Positions 25,601 to 32,102 of a DNA stretch of 32,737 nt are shown here, in pieces. The DNA comes from Gammaproteobacteria bacterium (GTDB lineage: Bacteria > Pseudomonadota > Gammaproteobacteria > Pseudomonadales > Azotimanducaceae), in assembly GCA_002715785.1 (NCBI GenBank), contig PBAA01000018.1:4128-36864 (forward strand). Reading direction: 5' to 3'. The notes beneath the pieces are model-generated. The model was not told where the DNA came from. It saw nothing but the letters and a program-made list of their open reading frames with translations, and did not search any database. A program made the translations under genes and the position numbers. The first letter of the stretch is position 1. The number at the start of each line of letters is the position of its first letter.

Positions 25601-26346
25601 GTATCGAGATTAGTAGCGATCAGGAGATGTTTTGGGCTCGTTCCACTAATCGGACGCACTTTGTCGGCAGTATTCAGGGCGTTGCGCTTGGATCGGTGCT
25701 GTCTCAATGGGGTTTCGACCTCAGTATCGAAGGCGAATCATTCAGCGGAGAGGGTGACCTTACTTGGCCCGGATCTCCGCTTGCATTTGCAATCAAGGAC
25801 ATTGAGGGATCCTTCGTCTCCGAGGTCAAAAATGGTCGATTTGTGGACCTAGAGCAGGGTGGCGGAGTCGCTCGTATTTTAGGATTGCTGAATTACTCAA
25901 CCATCGCCCAAAGGCTAACTGGGAATTTCTCTGACGTGGTATCTAAGGGCATCAGCTTTAATCGAATACACGCTCCGGTGAATTTCCAATCCGGCGTATT
26001 GGGGTTTACAGAGCCAATGTTTGTAGAAGGGAATGGGTTGCTTTTTCGGGTCAACGGTACGGTTGATTTATCCGACGGACGGCTTGAAAACGAGCTCGTT
26101 ATAACGCTCCCGGTTTCGGACAGCCTACCGTGGTATGCCGCATACATCGCGATTGCCAATCCGGTGGCAGGCGTCGGCGTGTTGCTTGGTCGGCGTATTT
26201 TTGGTGCCCAGATCGAAAATCTTTCGAGTGGAAAGTATCGGCTTAGCGGGACTTTGGATGAGCCCCGTGTGGAATTCGTCAGCATTTTCACTACTGATAT
26301 GGAAGATTCAAGTACTTCTCAAACTCAGGTTGAAAAAGCACCATGA
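22618..26346 (+). CDS. yhdP: YhdP family AsmA-like protein (phospholipid transport)
   Basis: YhdP is a large periplasm-spanning AsmA-like protein; in E. coli it helps move phospholipids from the inner to the outer membrane together with TamB and YdbH. The 1242-residue product has one N-terminal membrane helix (KYLLLFVIAVLAFFAGVQLI), repeated beta-rich segments of the DUF3971 type in the middle and an AsmA-like C-terminus (GLLFRVNGTVDLSDGRLENEL). Length agrees with the E. coli protein (about 1266). The start is TTG, preceded by a strong GGGAGGGG site three bases away. It is the last recognisable gene of the mre series. Confidence 0.92.
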   Translation: MNRSLKYLLLFVIAVLAFFAGVQLIGRIFSANLTDLEPTINELLAPYDVTLEGAKGGWSYVNPIFTARRITFSGGQLDEVLFEINLLKSLLNNRIVANRLIVGSAHVGVEYVDSGWRLRGSGGTGMPAPDILSFLVDSQDLLFSAELQAFRYGKSASWVIGARSFNRDGHHRISLTLAPDKNCVSCKGRLELDFRDSVWGRNDGNGLGFVDLTDVTFDDEVAEILGLPVGKWNMTGGWKKNAREELFSVEILFERGQNDDSRFVASANLSGSLQGDRYRGSINIVGLDPVAGRIELSPLSVHTDARDLLELFSPAIELRTLSTLATGLYGLDHPVGRRIKELGASGRLQGAVFLVDQQGTAFAAEADLLSLKNHRGGPASESVSGSIRGHGRVIKLDLASKSGTIALPKVFEDPLLFDEAVGPIVFWIGRDYVGIRGENLSFTTDESIITGGFGLSMPKIDGREHQTTLVANVEKMGVRRAKKYVPIGLPQGLKSWLKTSLRNVGSFSAVQLVYHGRNVIYPGLPLRRAELLADFESLSIDFHEDWPLVSAADGRLEVRARESRVELQEATSFEAKVTNAVVSIPSNGSFIDAKLDVVVPVPRALLFAQERSMELLAPVIGGGLVGEGSLGIDASFRVPLTDRMGEPGDFQLKFEFNNVAVSLDDPSMRLDALNGAVEYRSPYSIVKSDLSANLFGTPIDIEIISGSNADEEFMGVALTGQLKVADLLALLEVNNPNIATGNMEYLANLSIFVDSARPSELGFTSDLVGVGLTLPDEWAKPPSVARPLDVNIQFLDSYTSVAFRHGTTAGWIHLSNNRISRGSVGVGAPAIVVSENEERLVVSGGLDSLEIDTKLANSNDLIDWRLNNFRIDALRAGAVEFTNAIVSGQSVGDAVEVQLSSDQIDATFVRKFDDPWKVDVDEIRIANFNPVGNAGTSDPLSFDISGKIVPADITVRSVLVTDIDGSINDFGRWRFRLRPHPDGLRVHGLEGAIRGIEISSDQEMFWARSTNRTHFVGSIQGVALGSVLSQWGFDLSIEGESFSGEGDLTWPGSPLAFAIKDIEGSFVSEVKNGRFVDLEQGGGVARILGLLNYSTIAQRLTGNFSDVVSKGISFNRIHAPVNFQSGVLGFTEPMFVEGNGLLFRVNGTVDLSDGRLENELVITLPVSDSLPWYAAYIAIANPVAGVGVLLGRRIFGAQIENLSSGKYRLSGTLDEPRVEFVSIFTTDMEDSSTSQTQVEKAP

Positions 26347-26438
26347 ATGATCATCACAATCAAGATCGTTTGCACGAAGCCGCCATACCACTTCGGTTGG
26401 ATTGCGTTGATTCTTCATGGTCACTCACCATACGTTGA
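26343..26438 (+). CDS. Possible 31-codon ORF coupled to the yhdP stop
   Basis: An ATG at 26343 overlaps the yhdP stop as ATGA, an arrangement that normally marks a coupled next gene, but the frame closes after 31 codons (MNDHHNQDRLHEAAIPLRLD followed by 11 residues). I do not recognise the peptide. It may be a tiny gene, a decayed remnant of the gene that usually follows yhdP, or chance. Translation is unproven. Confidence 0.25.
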   Translation: MNDHHNQDRLHEAAIPLRLDCVDSSWSLTIR

Positions 26439-26596
26439 CCGAAGATCTATTGTTATTTGTAGGTCAGAGCGTAAATCTGGTAACGGGCGATAGTCAGATG
26501 GTCGTTGGTGAAATTTGGGTCGATTGGCCTAAGAGGTTTGTCGCGTCGTACAGAACCCCGCCGTGGCGCATATACAGAAGAACTCCGAAGAGATGA
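26417..26596 (+). other. Unrecognised 59-codon ORF in the yhdP-npr gap
   Basis: A frame from ATG 26417 runs 59 codons (MVTHHTLTEDLLLFVGQSVN at its start, ending in a basic RRTPKR stretch). It overlaps the end of the preceding small frame, has no evident ribosome site and matches nothing I know. The region between yhdP and npr, 26347-26619, is the longest gap in the window; besides these frames I see no strong hairpin with a T-run, although two convergent operons meet here. Confidence 0.15.
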
Positions 26597-26619
26597 CCGG
26601 TTCGGGGGCTGCTACTGGG

Positions 26620-26892
26620 TTATTCAGCTTCTCCAAAACGATCAGCAACCATTGATATTAAGGCTTCAATTGCGTCGTCCTCGTCTTCCCCATTTACTTT
26701 CAATGAAAGGACAGTGCCCTTGTCAGCCGCTAGAGTTAATACATTCAATATGCTTTTTGCATCGACTAATTCGCCATCTTGAATTCCAATTTCAATGTTG
26801 CATCGAAATTGGCGTGCGACCCGGATGAATTTTGACGACGCTCGAGCGTGCAACCCAAGCTTGTTGACGATGGGGAGATTAACGTGTCGCAC
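26620..26892 (-). CDS. npr: Phosphocarrier protein NPr (nitrogen-related HPr)
   Basis: NPr (PtsO) accepts phosphate from enzyme I-Ntr and passes it to EIIA-Ntr in the regulatory phosphotransferase chain. The 90-residue product has the HPr phosphorylation site H15 in GLHARASSKF and serine 47 in the usual second conserved region. It overlaps the rapZ 3' end by 14 bases and is the last gene of the rpoN-ptsN-rapZ-npr series. Confidence 0.95.
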   Translation of the reverse strand: MRHVNLPIVNKLGLHARASSKFIRVARQFRCNIEIGIQDGELVDAKSILNVLTLAADKGTVLSLKVNGEDEDDAIEALISMVADRFGEAE

Positions 26893-27751
26893 CGACCAGG
26901 TTATTGGCTTCCTGATGCCGTACCAAGACGTCAGAGTAATTTTGTGAAAAATGTGTTGATAATCTTTCCACTATATAGACCGATCTGTGATGGCCTCCCG
27001 TGCAACCTATAGCCACCGTCATATATGCGCGATCGGTTTTTTCGAATTCGAATAACCAAGTTTCAAGAAAATTAGAGATGTCATTGACCAAACGGGTGGT
27101 TATTGGTTGTGATTCAAGAAAATCGCGGATTGGTTGATCAAATCCGGATAGAGATCGTAGTTCTTTTTGCCAATAGGGATTGGGTAAACAACGGACGTCA
27201 AAAACGAAATCTGAGTCGATGGGAACACCAGTCTTAAAGGCGAAAGACCGGAAAAGAAGCGAGATGCTCTTAGCAGATTTGTTGATCACGCGGGTTTTGA
27301 TCATCACTACGAGTTCTGCGGCAGTCAAAGTTGTTGTATCTATCTGCAGGTCGGCCAATTCAGAAACGACAGCAAGGACTTCTCGTTCCGCGTCAATAGC
27401 TTCGCGCAAATCTTGGGTGACGTGAGTGAGGGGGTGCCGACGACGGGTCTCGCTAAAGCGTTGAATTAAAATGTCGCCTAGTGCATCGAGAAAAATGATC
27501 TGAACATCTAGACCGATTTGATCGAGCGCAGATAGCCGTTCAGGCAATTGTTCGAGATCCTTTGGTACATTCCGCGCGTCGATACAAACGGCGAGATCTT
27601 GGACGATTTCTGCCTCAGAACTAGATTGGATGAGTGGTTCAAGGAGGCCGGCTGGAAAATTGTCAATACAGCTGAATCCTTCATCTTCGAGAGCGTGAAG
27701 GGCAGTGCTTTTCCCGGAACCTGATCGTCCGCTGATGACAATCAATTTCAT
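26879..27751 (-). CDS. rapZ: RNase adapter protein RapZ
   Basis: RapZ is an adapter that in E. coli senses glucosamine-6-phosphate and presents the small RNA GlmZ to RNase E, controlling glmS expression. The 290-residue product has an N-terminal P-loop (GRSGSGKS, 8-15) and the C-terminal domain with GCTGGHHRSV (249-258). The start overlaps the ptsN stop as ATGA. Whether the GlmY/GlmZ circuit exists in this organism is not visible from the window; in other bacteria RapZ acts without these RNAs. Confidence 0.96.
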   Translation of the reverse strand: MKLIVISGRSGSGKSTALHALEDEGFSCIDNFPAGLLEPLIQSSSEAEIVQDLAVCIDARNVPKDLEQLPERLSALDQIGLDVQIIFLDALGDILIQRFSETRRRHPLTHVTQDLREAIDAEREVLAVVSELADLQIDTTTLTAAELVVMIKTRVINKSAKSISLLFRSFAFKTGVPIDSDFVFDVRCLPNPYWQKELRSLSGFDQPIRDFLESQPITTRLVNDISNFLETWLFEFEKTDRAYMTVAIGCTGGHHRSVYIVERLSTHFSQNYSDVLVRHQEANNLVGATR

Positions 27752-28212
27752 TCTGCTAACGCCTCGGCAACCTGGCGTTGAAAAACTTCGTACAGCTCTC
27801 GATCGTCTTGTGCTTTTCGCAGATCCTGGGCATTAGGTTGAAGGTCGAAGACCCTTGCTAGAATAGCCAAGAGATCGAGATGCAGTCTGGTCTCGCGTTC
27901 CGGTACGACGAGAATGAATAGAAGGTCGACGTCTTGATCGTCAAAACTAATAGGGTTCGTCAAGTACAAAAGTGACGCGACTGGATGTCGACAATCCGGA
28001 TGTCGACAGTGTGGTATCGCGATACCTTCTCCAAGGTTCGTACTACCAAGCTTTTCTCGTGCCATCAGTGCCTCAAGAAGGTGTCGTGCGCCGATATCAC
28101 CTTGAGTCTTCGCGATCAGCTCAGACGCCACCTCAATAGAAGCCTTTTTGGACGCGGCGTCTACGTCTCGCCGGACACAGTTGATGGGTAAAATCGATAT
28201 GAAATCAATCAT
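27748..28212 (-). CDS. ptsN: PTS IIA-like nitrogen-regulatory protein PtsN (EIIA-Ntr)
   Basis: PtsN is the terminal phosphoacceptor of the nitrogen-related phosphotransferase chain and regulates potassium transport and other targets by protein contacts. The 154-residue product has phosphorylated H68 in GIAIPHCRHP. Directly after it the sequence repeats as CRHPDCRHP, encoded by two 11-base copies of the same DNA motif 15 bases apart (27983-27993 and 27998-28008). The gene is 30 bases downstream of rpoN, a space where hpf is normally found. Its stop overlaps rapZ. Confidence 0.95.
   Translation of the reverse strand: MIDFISILPINCVRRDVDAASKKASIEVASELIAKTQGDIGARHLLEALMAREKLGSTNLGEGIAIPHCRHPDCRHPVASLLYLTNPISFDDQDVDLLFILVVPERETRLHLDLLAILARVFDLQPNAQDLRKAQDDRELYEVFQRQVAEALAE
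27983..28008 (-). repeat. Short in-frame direct repeat inside ptsN
   Basis: GGATGTCGACA occurs twice with a 15-base period, encoding the doubled CRHP next to the active-site histidine of PtsN. It looks like a small tandem duplication or a conserved sequence with similar codons. Confidence 0.6.
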
Positions 28213-28242
28213 GAACGGTTAGTAATATCTGAAACAGCTATC

Positions 28243-29736
28243 TTATTCCGCTGCGCTTGAATCCCCAAAGCTCCAATAGTGCCTTTTTCGTCTAGTAGAC
28301 GTCGGAATAGCCATGATTTCCCGATATTTCGTAACGGTTCGTCGGGCGATTTGAATCCCATCAGATTCAAGTAGCTTCGCAATTAAGTCGTCGGATAGCG
28401 GTTCTCGTTTTTCTTCGTTTTTTATCAGGTTCCGTATCAAATCCCGGACAGCGATACTTGCTACTGGTATTCCATTGGTTGTGGGAATGGTTTTGGAAAA
28501 AAAATACTTTAGAGGAAATAACCCTTGGGGGGTCATAAGGTACTTGCTGGTCGTGATTCGCGAAACGGTAGATATATGTATGCCCAATTTAGACGCGATA
28601 TCGGAAAGCGTCAGGGGCTTCATTGCAGCCAACCCCTTCGTAAGAAATCCTTGTTGGTGTTCAACGATGCAACTAGAAACATTTGCCAAGGTTGAATTTC
28701 GATACTCCAGACCTTGAAGAAATAGCCTTGCATTTCGGAAGTTTTCGCGAACGTAATCATTGGACCGAAATTTATTCGTCATATTTGAAAGTTCAGTGTA
28801 CAGGGGGTTAATTCTTATTCGCGGCGTAATTTCGGGATTTAGTTCGACGAGCCATCGGTCTTTTTCCCAGCGAACAAATGCGTCCGGTTTCAGGTATTCA
28901 GTGTGTACGGAACCAAACATCGAGCCAGGTCGAGGGTTTAGCGATTGAACTAATTCAATTGCCTCGCGCAATTCCTTGACGGAGACGTCCAAAATGTTGG
29001 AAAGCCTTTCGAAATCTTGAGATACAAGAACTTCAAAATGATCGGTTATCATTTGTATTGCGACTCTTTTTGCGACGGTGGCTCGAGGAAGAAGCCGCAG
29101 TTGTATCAGCAGGCATTCCTGGAGATCTCTGGAGCCCACGCCAGGCGGATCTAATTCTTGAACAATGGTCAAGACCCTCTCGATTTCAATCAAAGTCGCA
29201 CTTACTTCTGGTTGAAGGGTTGACGATATTTCATCCAAACCCGTCTGCAACATGCCATCACCGTTTATGCCGTGGATAATTGCGTTGGCTATTGCGTCTT
29301 GTTTAGCCGTGAGCGATGCGAAATTTATTTGCCAGATCAGGTGATCTGATAACGACGTTGATTGATTAGCAACTTCGTGGGCGTCGATGCTAAATGCGGC
29401 GTTATCAGACCGTTGGTGGGCGAGTAACAGATTTCTGTCAATGCCTGAATCTTCGTCATTGGATAGATCGCCCGGGCCTTCAATACGACTTAAATTTGGC
29501 CAATCTGAATCTTCGTTGATCGATTCGCCATATGTCCGGGTGCTCGCATCTGTGGCGTCATTGACAATTTGTTCGGGCATATCGTTTTCGATTTCGAGCA
29601 GTGCGTTTGCTTCGATGACTAGCTGAATTTCTGCTTGGAGTTCACTACTGGAGAGTTGCAATAATCCGATCGCGTTTTGCAGCTGTGGCGTGGCCTTAAA
29701 CCGTTGGCGGGTCTTAGTTGACGGAATTTGTTTCAT
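28243..29736 (-). CDS. rpoN: RNA polymerase sigma-54 factor
   Basis: Sigma-54 directs RNA polymerase to -24/-12 promoters that need AAA+ activators. The 497-residue product has the glutamine-rich region I (TPQLQNAIGLLQLSSSELQ), a variable acidic region II, the core-binding region and, at the C-terminus, the RpoN box ARRTVTKYRE (464-473) that reads the -24 element. The end is IPTSTRRKRHYWSFGDSSAAE-like, slightly longer than usual after the box. It follows lptB by 46 bases, as in E. coli and pseudomonads. Confidence 0.97.
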   Translation of the reverse strand: MKQIPSTKTRQRFKATPQLQNAIGLLQLSSSELQAEIQLVIEANALLEIENDMPEQIVNDATDASTRTYGESINEDSDWPNLSRIEGPGDLSNDEDSGIDRNLLLAHQRSDNAAFSIDAHEVANQSTSLSDHLIWQINFASLTAKQDAIANAIIHGINGDGMLQTGLDEISSTLQPEVSATLIEIERVLTIVQELDPPGVGSRDLQECLLIQLRLLPRATVAKRVAIQMITDHFEVLVSQDFERLSNILDVSVKELREAIELVQSLNPRPGSMFGSVHTEYLKPDAFVRWEKDRWLVELNPEITPRIRINPLYTELSNMTNKFRSNDYVRENFRNARLFLQGLEYRNSTLANVSSCIVEHQQGFLTKGLAAMKPLTLSDIASKLGIHISTVSRITTSKYLMTPQGLFPLKYFFSKTIPTTNGIPVASIAVRDLIRNLIKNEEKREPLSDDLIAKLLESDGIQIARRTVTKYREIMAIPTSTRRKRHYWSFGDSSAAE

Positions 29737-29782
29737 ATGCCGACCGGCTTGATGGTCACTATTGACTATTCATAATCGGAGG

Positions 29783-30508
29783 CTAAGTAGAGAAGTTCTG
29801 GCCTAGATACACTTGTTGGACCATCGGATCTGATAGTACGTCTTGTGCCGTTCCATCGGCAATGAGGTGGCCCTCATTTACGATATATGCTCGATCGCAG
29901 ATGTCTAAGGTTTCTCGAACGTTGTGATCAGTAATGAGTACGCCGATTTGTCTGGTCGCAAGTTTGCGAATTTCAATCTTAATGTCGTCGACAGAAATTG
30001 GGTCAACGCCAGCAAACGGTTCGTCCAGTAACAAAAAGCGGGGCTCGTTTGCAAGCGCTCGAGCAATCTCCAATCGACGCCTTTCCCCGCCAGAAAGTCG
30101 TTCGCTGACAACTTCGCGAATATCACGAAGATGGAACTCTGCTAGAAGCTGTTCTACCAGCTCTCTTTTCTGTGGCTTATCGAGATCACTCCTCAATTCG
30201 ATTATGGCGTTCAAATTGTTTTCGACGGAGAGCTTTCGAAAAACGCTTGGTTCCTGAGGTAAATAACCTAACCCTTTCTGTGCGCGTTGGTGCATGGGTG
30301 CGTTAGAAACGACATGTTCGTCGATGGACACAGTCCCACTGTCGAGCCTCACTAGCCCGACGATCATGTGAAAACTGATGGTTTTTCCGGCACCGTTGGG
30401 CCCGAGAAGCCCAACGATTTCGCCGCTTGAAACGTGGAGAGATAAATCGTTAACAACGAGTTTACCGCGGTAACTTTTATGAAGATTGTCTGCTCGTAGA
30501 ATAGACAC
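29783..30508 (-). CDS. lptB: LPS export ABC transporter ATP-binding protein LptB
   Basis: LptB is the cytoplasmic ATPase that, with LptF and LptG, extracts lipopolysaccharide from the inner membrane into the LptC-LptA bridge. The 241-residue product shows Walker A GPNGAGKT (36-43), signature LSGGE (138-142), Walker B LLLDEP (159-164) and switch H195 in ITDHN, plus the LptB-typical LPQEPSVFRKLSVENN. It lies seven bases after lptA. Confidence 0.97.
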   Translation of the reverse strand: MSILRADNLHKSYRGKLVVNDLSLHVSSGEIVGLLGPNGAGKTISFHMIVGLVRLDSGTVSIDEHVVSNAPMHQRAQKGLGYLPQEPSVFRKLSVENNLNAIIELRSDLDKPQKRELVEQLLAEFHLRDIREVVSERLSGGERRRLEIARALANEPRFLLLDEPFAGVDPISVDDIKIEIRKLATRQIGVLITDHNVRETLDICDRAYIVNEGHLIADGTAQDVLSDPMVQQVYLGQNFST

Positions 30509-30515
30509 TGAGAAC

Positions 30516-31010
30516 TTATTGTCGCGGTTGCCAGATTAATTCAACTCCTCCTGATGCTGAGGAATCAGCCGTTACTGTGCCGGCAGCGATGCCGTAAAGA
30601 ATTATTTCGCCACGAAATAGGTTTCCGCCTTGCCTCAGAAGTGCGGTCCCTTGGAGTTCGATTTGATTGAGCTCACGGTCATAGATAATGCTGCGCGCGT
30701 GCGCGTCTATCGCCGATTTTCCCTCAGTAATACTGCGGGTAAAACGAGCCGGAGCCCCGTTTGCTGTAATTTTTTGCACCTCGTCTTTTGACCAATCGAT
30801 CGTCATCGACTCTGCCTCGACATGAATATTTCCTTGATCCAATGTCACCGAGCCGCTGATGACCGTACGGGTCGTCATGTCTCCGCGTAAAGCGTCGCCA
30901 CGAATATGTATGGGCATTTCCTTATCATCGGAGGAGATGGGGGCGGGAAACGACGCTAAACACCAACAAACAGCAGCAACTTCAAATCCGCGTTTTCGGA
31001 AGAATGACAA
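30516..31010 (-). CDS. lptA: LPS transport periplasmic protein LptA (start uncertain)
   Basis: LptA forms the periplasmic bridge that carries lipopolysaccharide from LptC to LptD. The beta-jellyroll domain is visible as MPIHIRGDALRG, TVISGSVTLDQGN and IELQGTALLRQGGN. The frame is open upstream to 31124 inside lptC without a convincing start. TTG at 31010 would give MSFFRKRGFEVAAVCWCLAS, a plausible signal peptide (basic n-region, hydrophobic core), and 164 residues, and overlaps lptC by 29 bases. The later ATG before PIHIRG would lose the signal peptide. Identity is firm from the domain and the lptC-lptA-lptB order; the start is a judgement. Confidence 0.88.
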   Translation of the reverse strand: MSFFRKRGFEVAAVCWCLASFPAPISSDDKEMPIHIRGDALRGDMTTRTVISGSVTLDQGNIHVEAESMTIDWSKDEVQKITANGAPARFTRSITEGKSAIDAHARSIIYDRELNQIELQGTALLRQGGNLFRGEIILYGIAAGTVTADSSASGGVELIWQPRQ

Positions 31011-31599
31011 CGTGAACGCGCTGCTCGTTTGAGGATCGAAGTTGTAAATAGTTTTGTTCAAGGTCGTATTCAAAGCTCGCGGCGCGAGCATTGACTGAAG
31101 ATGTTTCAATAATAACAGGCCCATTCGATTCGACGCGCTTTAGTTGTGGAAACATCCACAATGATCCGGCCCGAACCTTTATCAAATCTTGATTGTTACT
31201 GTCTCTTGAAAGCTGTACTTGATCTGTGAAGTGAATCGATTGTTCCGGACCGCTACCGCTGTTGGGAGCCATATTCTCGGTGCCTAAATTACTTTCGATC
31301 ACTGCAAGCTGTGAGTGAATATGGTAGGAGGATTCACCTGGTTGACGGAAGGTCAAGGAAGGTTGGAGCAGCGTCGATTGCCCGGTCGCAGCATGCTGGC
31401 TGATGGCGTCTGACGATAGTGTGTATTGGTTTAGACCAAGCGAATCAAACTGACTCATTCTTGCGTTTTCAAGATAAAGATTAGGCCGATCCGACAATTC
31501 CGGTGGTAAAGCAATTTGCGATATATCTTCCGTCTCCAACGCCGGGAGCTCGAAGAACACGGCGACTATCAGGCCGGAGATCAGGCCCCAGCGCATCAT
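30982..31599 (-). CDS. lptC: LPS export protein LptC
   Basis: LptC is a bitopic inner-membrane protein that receives lipopolysaccharide from LptB2FG and hands it to LptA. The 205-residue product starts MMRWGLISGLIVAVFF, a single membrane helix, followed by a periplasmic LptC domain (LYLENARMSQFDSLG, YTLSSDAISQH). The ATG at 31599 overlaps the kdsC stop as ATGA; the adjacent ATG at 31596 is an alternative. Sequence in this family diverges quickly, so the call leans on layout as well as fold pattern. Confidence 0.9.
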   Translation of the reverse strand: MMRWGLISGLIVAVFFELPALETEDISQIALPPELSDRPNLYLENARMSQFDSLGLNQYTLSSDAISQHAATGQSTLLQPSLTFRQPGESSYHIHSQLAVIESNLGTENMAPNSGSGPEQSIHFTDQVQLSRDSNNQDLIKVRAGSLWMFPQLKRVESNGPVIIETSSVNARAASFEYDLEQNYLQLRSSNEQRVHVVILPKTRI

Positions 31600-32102
31600 T
31601 CCTGTTGCTCGAGACGTGACGCTAGCAAGAGTTCGCACACCTCTCGGACAGCGCCCTCCCCCCCTTTTGCTTTCGTGATGAAATCAGCGCTTTTTCGCAC
31701 TTCTAAGCGCGCGTCAGCTACGGCAATTCCCAGGCCTACGTGTTGAAAGAGAGCCAAGTCCGGTAGGTCATCTCCTACATGCACCATGTGTTGCGGGTCA
31801 ATGCCGCTCTCTTTAGATAGTTCCTCGAGGACTTTGTTTTTCTGAGCGACGTTTTGGTAAAGGAAACGGATACCTAATTCGTGAGCTCTTTTTTCAACAA
31901 TATCGGACGTGCGTCCAGAAACGATAGCAATTGAAATGCCTTGTTGTTGGAGGGTCTTGATTCCATAGCCGTCATGAGCATTGAAAGCTTTCATTTCAAT
32001 CCCCCCGGATCCGTAGAAAAGTCGCCCGTCGGTCAAGACTCCGTCCACGTCGAGAATGAGCATTTCAGTGCTAGCTAGCTTTGAACGAAGATCTTTGTTC
32101 AC
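31596..32102 (-). CDS. kdsC: 3-deoxy-D-manno-octulosonate 8-phosphate phosphatase KdsC
   Basis: KdsC removes phosphate from KDO-8-phosphate, a step in making the KDO sugar of lipopolysaccharide. The 168-residue product is a capless HAD phosphatase with DVDGVLTDG (nucleophile D18, acid D20), SGRTSDIVEKRAHELG and HVGDDLPD. The start is GTG, overlapping the yrbG stop as GTGA. The arabinose-5-phosphate isomerase gene kdsD, which normally lies between yrbG and kdsC, is missing from this position. Confidence 0.95.
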   Translation of the reverse strand: MNKDLRSKLASTEMLILDVDGVLTDGRLFYGSGGIEMKAFNAHDGYGIKTLQQQGISIAIVSGRTSDIVEKRAHELGIRFLYQNVAQKNKVLEELSKESGIDPQHMVHVGDDLPDLALFQHVGLGIAVADARLEVRKSADFITKAKGGEGAVREVCELLLASRLEQQE

